DNA from: Treponema sp.
GTDB lineage: Bacteria > Spirochaetota > Spirochaetia > Treponematales > Treponemataceae
Direction of reading: 5' to 3'
NCBI GenBank assembly: GCA_017940255.1
Contig: JAGAZB010000002.1
Span: forward strand, 1 to 64,000
DNA length: 64,000 nucleotides
Part shown: piece after piece, positions 30,408 to 37,338 of the stretch
Position numbering within the stretch: the first letter of the stretch is position 1
Layout: each line of letters starts with the position of its first letter
Notes under the pieces: model-generated
Database searches by the model: none
What the model was told of the DNA's origin: nothing
Seen by the model: the letters and a program-made list of their open reading frames with translations, nothing else
Translations under genes and position numbers: made by a program

Positions 30408-30486
30408 TCCCTTTACGGGAAAAAATGCATTTTTTCCTAAATACGACTAAAGGGGATATCCGGTACCAGTGCACCGAACATCCCCT
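30408..30486 (-). promoter_or_regulatory. Attenuator-like hairpins between rplL and rpoB
   Basis: In minus-strand order: a 12-bp stem (30451-30486; GGGGAT/ATCCCC continuing as TTCGGT/ACCGGA), the perfect 20-base palindrome GGAAAAAATGCATTTTTTCC (30418-30437), and TCCC-GTAAA-GGGA followed by TTTTT (30403-30420). The palindrome and the last stem share the bases at 30418-30420 and cannot form together, as in a terminator/antiterminator pair. In E. coli partial termination occurs in the same spacer. Confidence 0.65.
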
Positions 30487-30527
30487 ATAATCAGCCGTTT
30501 AACAGCCAACAGTCAGTTTATTCTGAC

Positions 30528-30908
30528 TTATTTCTTGCTAGCTTTACCACCAGCTTCTTCTACCTTCTTGATCATTTCGTCAGCATCAGCCTTGCTTACG
30601 CCTTCCTTAAGAGTCTTAGGTGCGCCTTCAACAAGAGCCTTAGCTTCACCAAGTCCGAGACCTGTGATTTCACGAACAGCCTTGATAACTGGGATCTTCT
30701 TTGCTGCATCGAATGATTCGAGAGTTACAGTGAATTCTGTCTGTTCTTCAGCACCACCAGCTGCTGCACCTGCTGCAGGACCTGCTGCTACTGCTACTGC
30801 TGCTGTTACGCCGAATTTTTCTTCCATTGCTTTTACGAGTTCTGAAACTTCAAGAACTGACATAGATGCGATTGCATCAAGAATCTGATCATTTGTGAGA
30901 GCTGCCAT
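30528..30908 (-). CDS. rplL: 50S ribosomal protein L7/L12
   Basis: L7/L12 forms the multi-copy stalk that recruits translation GTPases. The 126-residue protein has the N-terminal dimer domain ([20 protein letters not shown]), the Ala/Gly-rich hinge (about 37-53) and the C-terminal factor-binding domain ([38 protein letters not shown]). It is 134 bases after rplJ; the spacer contains the hairpin CCACTC-AAT-GAGTGG. Confidence 0.97.
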   Translation of the reverse strand: MAALTNDQILDAIASMSVLEVSELVKAMEEKFGVTAAVAVAAGPAAGAAAGGAEEQTEFTVTLESFDAAKKIPVIKAVREITGLGLGEAKALVEGAPKTLKEGVSKADADEMIKKVEEAGGKASKK

Positions 30909-31042
30909 ATTGTCTTCTCCACTATAAATTAATTTATTCCACTCATTGAGTGGCTGCGGTATTTAACTCAACTGAGTCTTTCCGCATTTAGTCCGGATAG
31001 TCGACAGCTATGAAGCCTAACCGAACTTTTTAGTACTAAGTA

Positions 31043-31546
31043 CTATTCTGATTTGCTGTCTGCGTAAGCCTTCAATGTAGCGGCAAGCTTCTGAACTGGG
31101 CCGTTCATTGCAGACATAAGCATAGCATAAAGCTGTTTCTTTCCAGGAACTTTAGAGTAAGCTTCAATCTTAGCTGCGTCATAAACTTCCTTATCAATGC
31201 TAGCACCCTTTACAGCCAAAGCTGGAGTGTCTTTAGCAAAGTCATAAAGAACTTTTGCAACTTCGTTTGAATCTTCCTTAGCCATAGCAATTACTGTAGG
31301 ACCAGAAAGATAATCAGCAACACCTTCTACTTTAATATCTTCGAAAGCGATGCGAGCAAAGTTGTTTTTTACAACTTTAAGAACAGCATTCTTTTCGCGG
31401 AGTTTATCACGAAGAGCAGTAATCTGTTCTACAGTAAGTCCACGATAATCAGCAAAGATGAAATCATTGTATTCAGAAAAGATTTTCTTTGCGTTTTCAA
31501 TAGCTTCTGCTTTTGCAGGCTGAATTTTCTTTGCTTTTACTGCCAT
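31043..31546 (-). CDS. rplJ: 50S ribosomal protein L10
   Basis: L10 anchors L7/L12 to the ribosome. The 167-residue protein has the rRNA-binding N-terminal domain (FADYRGLTVEQITALRDKLR, VKNNFARIAF) and the C-terminal helix that binds L7/L12 dimers. Its start overlaps the rplA stop by one base (TAATG). Because of that, the usual long L10 autoregulatory leader upstream of rplJ cannot exist here; control would have to act at rplA-rplJ coupling or at the rplJ-rplL spacer. Confidence 0.95.
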   Translation of the reverse strand: MAVKAKKIQPAKAEAIENAKKIFSEYNDFIFADYRGLTVEQITALRDKLREKNAVLKVVKNNFARIAFEDIKVEGVADYLSGPTVIAMAKEDSNEVAKVLYDFAKDTPALAVKGASIDKEVYDAAKIEAYSKVPGKKQLYAMLMSAMNGPVQKLAATLKAYADSKSE

Positions 31547-32223
31547 TATTCGCCTTCCTTATAGTCAACCCAAACACCTGGGCCCATAGATGAACTAACA
31601 GAAACAGTCTGTACAAAACCTGCAGCAGAACCAGCTGGCTTCTTACGAGAAATTTCTGCAAGAAGAGTTTTAATATTATCTACAACTTTGTCAGCGTCCA
31701 TAGAACACTTACCAACAGCGATATGTACGATTCCTGCCTTGTCAGCGCGGTATTCAGTACGTCCCTTCTTAAGTTCTGCAACAGCCTGAGCAACGTTTGG
31801 AGTTACAGTTCCAGTCTTAGGGTTAGGCATCAAACCTTTGCGTCCCAAAACCATACCAAGACGACCTACATCTTTCATCATATCAGGAGTAGCAACTGCA
31901 ACATCAAAGTCCAGCCAACCTTCCTTTACTTTTTCGATGTATTCTTCACCAGCGTATGCTGCACCAGCATCAAGAGCTTCCTTTACCTTGTCTCCTTTAC
32001 AGAAAACAAGAACTTTCTTTTCACCCTTAAACTGATTAGGGAAAACAAGTGTGTCGCGAACAGTCTGATTTTTGTCGAGACGAAGTGATACATGAGCTTC
32101 TACAGTTTCATCAAACTTAGCAAACTTCATGTCCTGAACCATTTTACAAGCTGAAGCTACATCATATTTCTTTGAAAGATCATACTTTGCAGCTGCTGCG
32201 TTATATTTCTTTCCGTGTTTCAT
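31546..32223 (-). CDS. rplA: 50S ribosomal protein L1
   Basis: L1 forms the mobile stalk at the E site and is a translational repressor of its operon in other bacteria. The 225-residue protein has AYAGEEYIEKVKEGWLDFDV, the signature GRLGMVLGRKGLMPNPKTGT and the C-terminal GPGVWVDYKEGE. It is one base after rplK and overlaps rplJ by one base. Confidence 0.97.
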   Translation of the reverse strand: MKHGKKYNAAAAKYDLSKKYDVASACKMVQDMKFAKFDETVEAHVSLRLDKNQTVRDTLVFPNQFKGEKKVLVFCKGDKVKEALDAGAAYAGEEYIEKVKEGWLDFDVAVATPDMMKDVGRLGMVLGRKGLMPNPKTGTVTPNVAQAVAELKKGRTEYRADKAGIVHIAVGKCSMDADKVVDNIKTLLAEISRKKPAGSAAGFVQTVSVSSSMGPGVWVDYKEGE

Positions 32224-32224
32224 A

Positions 32225-32656
32225 TTACTGCTCCACCTCTACACCCATACTGCGTGCAGTACCGGCAATAATTTTCTTTGCTGCTTCGATATCATTAGCA
32301 TTGATATCTGGCATCTTTGTTTTTGCAATTTCTTCCAAATCTTTCTTAGAAAGAGTTGCAACCTTGTCGCGGAGAGGATTTCCAGAACCCTTGTCGAGCT
32401 TACAAGCTTTCTTAATAAGAACTGCTGCTGGAGGAGTCTTAAGAATGAATGTGTAAGATTTGTCCTGATAAACTGTGATTACTACAGGAATAACAAGACC
32501 TTTTTCCATAGTCTTTGTTCGGTCATTGAATTCCTGAACAAATTTTGGAGCTGAAACACCGTGAGGTCCAAGTGCTGGTCCAATTGGAGGAGCTGGAGTT
32601 GCTGCTCCTGCAGGACACTGCAATTTAATCACGGCAGTTACTTTTTTTGTAGCCAT
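32225..32656 (-). CDS. rplK: 50S ribosomal protein L11
   Basis: L11 makes the base of the stalk and activates RelA under amino-acid starvation. The 143-residue protein begins with the conserved [20 protein letters not shown] and [20 protein letters not shown]. It is separated from nusG by 153 bases containing several short hairpins (GTCC-GTT-GGAC and GCCGC-TT-GCGGC). Confidence 0.97.
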   Translation of the reverse strand: MATKKVTAVIKLQCPAGAATPAPPIGPALGPHGVSAPKFVQEFNDRTKTMEKGLVIPVVITVYQDKSYTFILKTPPAAVLIKKACKLDKGSGNPLRDKVATLSKKDLEEIAKTKMPDINANDIEAAKKIIAGTARSMGVEVEQ

Positions 32657-32809
32657 TTTGTTTCTCCCAATATTGGTATGAGTCGCCGCAAGCGGCTAAC
32701 TCTAACGAGATACCTATGTCCAACGGACCTGTACCTCTCCCAAAAACAGGATTAACGGTTCGTATTTGGGATACAAACCCCTGATTTTAGCATGTAATAA
32801 GAACAGTCC
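32657..32809 (-). promoter_or_regulatory. Structured nusG-rplK spacer
   Basis: The 153-base spacer has on the minus strand GTTTGTATCCCAAATACGAAC, GTCC-GTT-GGAC and GCCGC-TT-GCGGC hairpins upstream of the rplK Shine-Dalgarno GGGAGA. In other bacteria the L11-L1 leader carries the L1 repressor site; a similar role is possible, not shown. Confidence 0.4.
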
Positions 32810-33370
32810 TTAGGCTTTTTCTGCCTGAAGGAAATTAACTTCAACTGGAGTAGGACGTCCAAAAATCTGAACTTCTACAGACAGTTTTTCACGTTCAAGA
32901 TTAATTTCTTTGATTGTACCGGTAAATGATGCAAAAGGTCCTTCTGAAATTTTAATAACATCACCAACATTAAATGACTGACGAATATGAACCTGTTTTT
33001 CACCTTTAATAACACCAGACTTCTGAAGAAGATTCTTAGCTTCATCATTAGTAATTGGAACAGGACGCTGATTACGATTAATACAGCCTACAAAACCTGT
33101 TACACCCTGAATACGATAAAGTTCTGAACAAGTTGTTTTCCAACCAGCTTCTGGCAAATCCATTTCCAGCATAATATAACCGGGAAGAAATTTATTTGAG
33201 CGGGTTTTCTTTTTTCCATCTTTGATTTCGACAAGCTCTTCTACAGGAACACGAACATCAAGAACTACATCTTTGTTAATATCACCTTTTTCAAGCAATG
33301 ATTTAATTGTTCTTTCGATTTTTCCTTCGTAACCTGTGTATGTATGAAGAATGTACCAGTTTCTAGACAT
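32810..33370 (-). CDS. nusG: Transcription termination/antitermination factor NusG
   Basis: NusG couples polymerase to the ribosome through S10 and affects pausing and Rho. The 186-residue protein has the NGN domain (WYILHTYTGYEGKIERTIKS, about 4-23) and a C-terminal KOW domain (NVGDVIKISEGPFASFTGTI, about 127-146). Without inserted domains, it is the standard house-keeping form. It is nine bases after secE. Confidence 0.97.
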   Translation of the reverse strand: MSRNWYILHTYTGYEGKIERTIKSLLEKGDINKDVVLDVRVPVEELVEIKDGKKKTRSNKFLPGYIMLEMDLPEAGWKTTCSELYRIQGVTGFVGCINRNQRPVPITNDEAKNLLQKSGVIKGEKQVHIRQSFNVGDVIKISEGPFASFTGTIKEINLEREKLSVEVQIFGRPTPVEVNFLQAEKA

Positions 33371-33379
33371 TTTTCCGTC

Positions 33380-33562
33380 CTATTTCATTATCAAGCGGAA
33401 CAACTCTGTAAAGCCAAGATCAAGAAGACCAAGTACCACAGCTACAATGATTGTAGAAATAATTACAACCTTGATTGAAGAAAGAACATCTTCTTTTGTA
33501 GGCCATACTACTTTCTTAAGTTCTGCTCTGCTTTCTTTGAAGAATTGAATCACTTTAGCCAT
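33380..33562 (-). CDS. secE: Preprotein translocase subunit SecE
   Basis: The 60-residue single-membrane-span SecE has the conserved amphipathic helix (FFKESRAELKKVVWPTKEDV) and one transmembrane segment (VVIISTIIVAVVLGLLDLGF). It is immediately downstream of tRNA-Trp and upstream of nusG, the standard secE-nusG order. Confidence 0.96.
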   Translation of the reverse strand: MAKVIQFFKESRAELKKVVWPTKEDVLSSIKVVIISTIIVAVVLGLLDLGFTELFRLIMK

Positions 33563-33582
33563 AATACCATTTCCTTATAAAT

Positions 33583-33655
33583 CAGGGCAGGCAGGATTTG
33601 AACCCACGACAGGCGGTTTTGGAGACCGCTGCTCTACCAGCTGAACTACTGCCCT
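33583..33655 (-). tRNA. tRNA-Trp (CCA)
   Basis: The 73-base cloverleaf has a perfect seven-pair acceptor stem (AGGGCAG/CTGCCCT), a D arm with GGTA, an anticodon loop CTCCAAA (anticodon CCA), a T arm with TTCAAAT and G as discriminator base. The 3' CCA is not encoded. It lies between rpmG and secE and must be cut from the polycistronic RNA. Confidence 0.97.
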
Positions 33656-33709
33656 ATATATTTTACCGGTTTACACCGATTAAATATCAAAATTAATTAA
33701 CTGACTAAA

Positions 33710-33886
33710 TTATTTAGCCTTTGTTTCTTTGTGCAAGATGCTCTTTCTACAGAATGGACAATACTTGTTCTTTTCAAGTTTGCCAGTAATGTTCTTGCGA
33801 TTCTTGTAAGTTGTGTAATTCTTTCTCTTACATTCTGTACACTGTAATGCGATAATTTCTACAGCACCCTTCTTTTTGCTTCCCAT
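33710..33886 (-). CDS. rpmG: 50S ribosomal protein L33
   Basis: A 58-residue gene: [20 protein letters not shown], then the segment ending [17 protein letters not shown]. It is the zinc form of L33 with two CxxC motifs (16-19 and 43-46). It lies between tRNA-Thr and tRNA-Trp, a common bacterial rpmG-secE-nusG arrangement. It is preceded by AGGAGT. Confidence 0.95.
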   Translation of the reverse strand: MGSKKKGAVEIIALQCTECKRKNYTTYKNRKNITGKLEKNKYCPFCRKSILHKETKAK

Positions 33887-33925
33887 TTTATATAACTCCT
33901 AAAATAATCTTCAATGTTTTAGAAC

Positions 33926-33998
33926 AGCCCAAGTGCGGAATCGGACCGCAGACCTCCACATTACCGATGTGGTGCTCTACCAACTGAGCTACTGGGGC
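33926..33998 (-). tRNA. tRNA-Thr (GGT) with unusual residues
   Basis: The 73-base sequence folds as a tRNA: acceptor GCCCCAG/CTTGGGC, D arm GCTC-AGTTGGTA-GAGC, anticodon stem CCACA/TGTGG, loop TCGGTAA with anticodon GGT, T stem TGCGG/CCGCA. Three positions depart from the norm: C instead of U at 33, C instead of U at 55 in the T loop (TCCGATT), and a C5-U68 mismatch in the acceptor stem. CCA is not encoded. It may be a working but odd tRNA, a decaying copy or a sequencing artefact. Confidence 0.8.
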
Positions 33999-34039
33999 AA
34001 GATAATTCCGCACTTCGTATAGAAAACATGCGTTCTAGA

Positions 34040-34068
34040 AATATAATTAAAGATGAAAATATTGTCAA
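34040..34068 (-). promoter_or_regulatory. Promoter of the tRNA-Thr-rpmG-secE-nusG-rplKAJL-rpoBC unit
   Basis: Consensus TTGACA (34063-34068), 17-base spacer and TATATT (34040-34045) on the minus strand. It starts about 35 bases before tRNA-Thr. A series of AAATTCA/TGAATTT palindromes abuts the -35. Confidence 0.85.
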
Positions 34069-34069
34069 T

Positions 34070-34129
34070 AAATTCACGCCTGAATTTGTATAAATTCACA
34101 TGAATTTGCAATAAATTCAGCATAAATTT
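34070..34129. repeat. Three phased AAATTCA-TGAATTT palindromes
   Basis: Palindromic units begin at 34070, 34092 and 34113, i.e. every 21-22 bases, two helical turns. The first two are AAATTCA-N4-TGAATTT and AAATTCA-N2-TGAATTT; the third is degenerate. They fill the space between the divergent promoters of the tRNA/beta operon and cysE. Confidence 0.75.
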
Positions 34130-34132
34130 TGA

Positions 34133-34161
34133 TTGACATCAACCTACTAAATAGATATTTA
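34133..34161 (+). promoter_or_regulatory. Candidate cysE promoter
   Basis: TTGACA (34133-34138), a 17-base spacer and TATTTA, about 50 bases before the cysE ATG. A second possible -10 (TATATT) lies nearer to the gene. Confidence 0.5.
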
Positions 34162-34208
34162 ATTCATTATATGATATATTATTGCAATCATTATTTAAAG
34201 AGGTTTTT

Positions 34209-35078
34209 ATGAACATCGACATGCTAATTGACGGAATTCTGGATTCTTATGATCGATACGGTCTTATAAACAGATCTGGTAATTTTCCAAACAGACAAAA
34301 TGTAGTCGAAGTTTTATCTGATTTGCAATTCCTTGTTTTTCCAGGATTTAGAATTGCAGAAGAAATTGAACCTATCAATATTAGATATGTAACAGGTCAG
34401 AGGGTTAATAACATAATTGCAAAGCTGACCCGCGAAATTCAAAAAGCCCTGATTTACACAAAAGACAGTGTAGAAAAATGCAAGGATCCTGATAGTGATA
34501 TTTCACAATCACACTGTTTCAAACTTGCTGAACAAACAGCATTTGCACTTATAGAAGAAATTCCAGAGATTCGTAGACTTATCCAGCTGGATACAATTGC
34601 CGCATTTAACGGAGATCCGGCTGCAAAAAGTAACGAAGAAGTTATCTTATCATACCCTGGCCTTGAAGCAATTTTAGTATACAGAATTGCACACTTTCTT
34701 TACAAAAATGGTGTGCCTATCATCCCAAGAATTATGTCTGAGCACGTTCACGGAAAAACCGGAATTGACATTCATCCTGGAGCACAAATAGGAGAATCTT
34801 TCTTTATTGACCACGGAACTGGTGTTGTAATTGGAGAAACCTGTATAATCGGTAATAACGTAAAAATTTACCAGGGAGTTACACTGGGAGCTCTAAGCGT
34901 AAAGAAAAATCTTCAAAATAAAAAACGTCACCCTACAATTGAAGATGACGTTACAATTTATGCGAATGCAACAATTTTAGGCGGCGAAACTACAATTGGC
35001 AAGGGAAGTATAATCGGTGGTAACACATGGGTTACAGAATCTATTCCTGCCGGCACAGTTTTTACTCAGGAACAGTAG
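34209..35078 (+). CDS. cysE: Serine O-acetyltransferase
   Basis: Transfers acetyl from acetyl-CoA to serine, the first step of cysteine synthesis. The 289-residue protein from the ATG at 34209 (AGAGG six bases upstream) has the alpha-helical N-terminal SAT domain and the left-handed beta-helix C-terminal domain with hexapeptide repeats ([60 protein letters not shown]). The HP-HPGA region holds the catalytic His. The C-terminus ends soon after the helix (FTQEQ), lacking the long tail with the terminal Ile that binds CysK. The stop overlaps the convergent hydrogenase-like gene by 17 bases. Confidence 0.93.
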   Translation: MNIDMLIDGILDSYDRYGLINRSGNFPNRQNVVEVLSDLQFLVFPGFRIAEEIEPINIRYVTGQRVNNIIAKLTREIQKALIYTKDSVEKCKDPDSDISQSHCFKLAEQTAFALIEEIPEIRRLIQLDTIAAFNGDPAAKSNEEVILSYPGLEAILVYRIAHFLYKNGVPIIPRIMSEHVHGKTGIDIHPGAQIGESFFIDHGTGVVIGETCIIGNNVKIYQGVTLGALSVKKNLQNKKRHPTIEDDVTIYANATILGGETTIGKGSIIGGNTWVTESIPAGTVFTQEQ

Positions 35079-37026
35079 TATTCGAAATGCCCGATGTATT
35101 CTGAGAAAATTCTTCAATACCATGCGCAATCTGCTGGAGAGTAGAAAAAATCTGCTCTCCAGAATCGGCCATCTGCCCAATACGACTTTGAATTCCCTCT
35201 GATTCTTGCTCATTAGAGCGGGATGTTGCCATAATACTACCAAAGCCTCTCTCCAGAGACTTAGCATTTTCACAGCTGACATCAATCTGCTGAGAGCCTT
35301 TTTTACTATCCAAAATCAAACGGTCAGAAGCATGTTGTATCTCGCCTATAATCGTCTTAATTTCTTTGATGCTATCAATAACAGTGTCAGAAAGACGACG
35401 AATCTCTGTAGCAACAATATGGAAATTCTTACCTGCCTCACCAGAGCTGGAAGCTTCAAGTTCAGCATTAAAGGCAATAATTTTTGTCTGATCTGCAACA
35501 TTATTAATAATACCAACAATATCCCAGATACCGTTTATTTTCTTATTAAGATCTTTAATACCTTCTGTTGTGAGAATGTTCATATTTCGGATTTCCTGCA
35601 AATCATGAACATTACTCTTTAAAGCTTCACTACCAGAGCGAACCGCTTCTGTAATACTATAAACTGCCTCGCGAATTTCCTTCTCGTGATCTTCATTTGC
35701 AATGGCCTGAACATAATGATGGCAATTTTCCCTGCGGTTAAGTCCGTTAAAAATAGCAACAGCCATCTGTTCACAGCCCGTATAACCACAAGCACAGCAG
35801 TCGTACATATCAGCCTTAGAATGTTTATTCATACTGAGATAAATCTGCTGTAATTCCTCATTATTTGGCCGTCTGATAAATTTTCTGGTTGTTGCGCTGC
35901 GATCATTATAATTACGGTCGTATATACCAGGCTTCCAGTAAGCATTTACCGTTCTTTCCAGTTTTTTAAGACCAAATTTACTTTTTTTGCGGCCAGCTGT
36001 TTTCCACTGATCCTGTCTTTCTGCAGCACGTCGTTCAACAAGTTCTTCCAGTTCATCAAGAGGCATATTGTTATTAACAGTGCCGCCGCCCCTATTACAG
36101 CCTTTTTCACAATTCAGACAGTCTACCAGCTGATAATATGAGTGCCCGCCAGAAGAAAGCAGGCGATTCAAACCAGAGAGATATTCAAAAACAGCAGGCT
36201 GACCTTCTATTTTACGAGTTTTAGAAGAAATACCAGGAACAAAACGTTCTGCAGTGCGCATAAGTCCACCTGGAGTAGAATACAAAACTGCACGTTCAGC
36301 AGGAGGATTATCATAAGGAAGTTTAGGATACGTAGATAAATCAATTCCGTTCTGCTGGAACCAGAAGTTCAGGTTTTTCATCGTAACGTTATAATCACCC
36401 CTGTTATTTTCATCAAATTCACGACGCTTAGCATAACAAGGAGAAATAACTGCGATTTTACAGTCTTTGTAAGCAGGATAAAAATGACGAATACACTCAA
36501 CTGTATGTGCCATAGGGCTATCAGCTTTTGCAAGATATGGAATTAATTCAGGCTGATAAATTTCTATAAAACTTACAAGAGCAGGACAAGGTTGTGAAAT
36601 CATAATTGAAGGCCTATCTCTTTTTATTTCTTCAACATAACTCTTAGTTGTAAGTTCTGCACCAAAGGCAACATCAAAAACAGCTTTTACACCAATAGAT
36701 TTAAGCCAGCCATTAAGTTCCAGATCTTGACCGGCAAAGTTTACAGCAACTGCCGGAGCTACAATTGCAACAATCGGTTCACCAGACTTTAAATCTCTAA
36801 AGAAAGACTGAATATCGTCTACGCCAGTTCTTGCTCCATGCACACAGGCATCAATACAAGTACCACAACCAATACACAAATCGTGATTTACAGAAACATG
36901 ATCTCCAGAGCCATTGTTACACATCTTAACTGGACAAACACTAATACAACGATGACAATTACAACATTTTTCTGGGTCTACGTAGACCACTGGCCGGAGA
37001 TGATCTGCACTCGAATATTCGTTCAT
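35062..37026 (-). CDS. [FeFe]-hydrogenase-like protein fused to a chemoreceptor signalling domain
   Basis: A 654-residue soluble multidomain protein. Residues 15-65 hold two [4Fe-4S] ferredoxin motifs ([12 protein letters not shown] and [11 protein letters not shown]). Residues 85-320 match the hydrogenase large-subunit H-cluster domain, with divergent motifs SQPCPA (145-149), ISPCYAK (195-200) and [14 protein letters not shown] (302-315). Residues 408-426 ([20 protein letters not shown]) look like a further iron-sulphur site. Residues 480-650 form a methyl-accepting chemotaxis hairpin with tip [20 protein letters not shown]. There is no membrane segment. This is the layout of sensory (group C type) [FeFe] hydrogenases, so the likely job is H2 or redox sensing into chemotaxis. 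It has its own promoter; SD AGGGGAG. Confidence 0.85.
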   Translation of the reverse strand: MNEYSSADHLRPVVYVDPEKCCNCHRCISVCPVKMCNNGSGDHVSVNHDLCIGCGTCIDACVHGARTGVDDIQSFFRDLKSGEPIVAIVAPAVAVNFAGQDLELNGWLKSIGVKAVFDVAFGAELTTKSYVEEIKRDRPSIMISQPCPALVSFIEIYQPELIPYLAKADSPMAHTVECIRHFYPAYKDCKIAVISPCYAKRREFDENNRGDYNVTMKNLNFWFQQNGIDLSTYPKLPYDNPPAERAVLYSTPGGLMRTAERFVPGISSKTRKIEGQPAVFEYLSGLNRLLSSGGHSYYQLVDCLNCEKGCNRGGGTVNNNMPLDELEELVERRAAERQDQWKTAGRKKSKFGLKKLERTVNAYWKPGIYDRNYNDRSATTRKFIRRPNNEELQQIYLSMNKHSKADMYDCCACGYTGCEQMAVAIFNGLNRRENCHHYVQAIANEDHEKEIREAVYSITEAVRSGSEALKSNVHDLQEIRNMNILTTEGIKDLNKKINGIWDIVGIINNVADQTKIIAFNAELEASSSGEAGKNFHIVATEIRRLSDTVIDSIKEIKTIIGEIQHASDRLILDSKKGSQQIDVSCENAKSLERGFGSIMATSRSNEQESEGIQSRIGQMADSGEQIFSTLQQIAHGIEEFSQNTSGISNTTVPE

Positions 37027-37078
37027 AAACTCCCCTATAAAATAAATAAAGTGTACAGCGTCAGAAGCTCATTCGATA

Positions 37079-37106
37079 ATTATAACATGGTTCCTTTGAA
37101 AAGCAA
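37079..37106 (-). promoter_or_regulatory. Promoter of the hydrogenase-chemoreceptor gene
   Basis: Extended -10 TGTTATAAT (TATAAT at 37079-37084) with TTGCTT 16 bases upstream on the minus strand. The leader would be about 45 bases. It lies downstream of the terminator of the small RNA, so the two transcripts are separate. Confidence 0.65.
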
Positions 37107-37141
37107 AAATATTTGAAAAGAAATGGGATTTGCGGTTAAAT

Positions 37142-37235
37142 AAAAACAGACTTCCCAACCAGTAACACTAAAAGGGAAGTCTGCCGTCCAGCGTTGCTGG
37201 ACATCGGAGAGAGTTTATCAGCTTATTTACAAGCT
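37142..37235 (-). ncRNA. Candidate small RNA with own promoter and terminator
   Basis: Predicted 94-base transcript. It begins with hairpin AGCTT-GTAAAT-AAGCT (37220-37235), then a single-stranded GATAAACTCTCTCCGAT, hairpin GTCCAGC-AAC-GCTGGAC (37186-37202) and a ten-pair terminator stem CAGACTTCCC/GGGAAGTCTG (37147-37183) followed by TTTTT. The free CTCTCTCC is complementary to Shine-Dalgarno-like sequence. A consensus promoter is placed exactly right. No open reading frame. It resembles no riboswitch I recognise. Confidence 0.7.
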
Positions 37236-37241
37236 ATAATG

Positions 37242-37270
37242 AATATACTACTAGAATATTATTCTGTCAA
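37242..37270 (-). promoter_or_regulatory. Promoter of the candidate small RNA
   Basis: TTGACA (37265-37270), a spacer of exactly 17 bases and TATATT (37242-37247) on the minus strand. The predicted start falls at about 37235, the first base of the 5' hairpin. Confidence 0.8.
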
Positions 37271-37338
37271 TAGATATTATAAAAAATAGTGAATTTTTTC
37301 ACCATTTTTATTAAAAACAACCGCAAAAGGAAATTATC

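Noticed and set aside
30469-30888. Open frame antisense to rplL
   Set aside because: Shadow of the strongly biased rplL codons; no ribosome-binding site and no family match.
35062-37026. Catalytic [FeFe] hydrogenase for H2 production
   Set aside because: The H-cluster motifs deviate from catalytic enzymes and the C-terminus is a chemoreceptor domain with no redox partner subunit nearby.
37142-37235. Riboswitch controlling the hydrogenase-chemoreceptor
   Set aside because: No known aptamer motif was seen, and the gene has its own extended -10 promoter downstream of the terminator. A stand-alone small RNA fits better.
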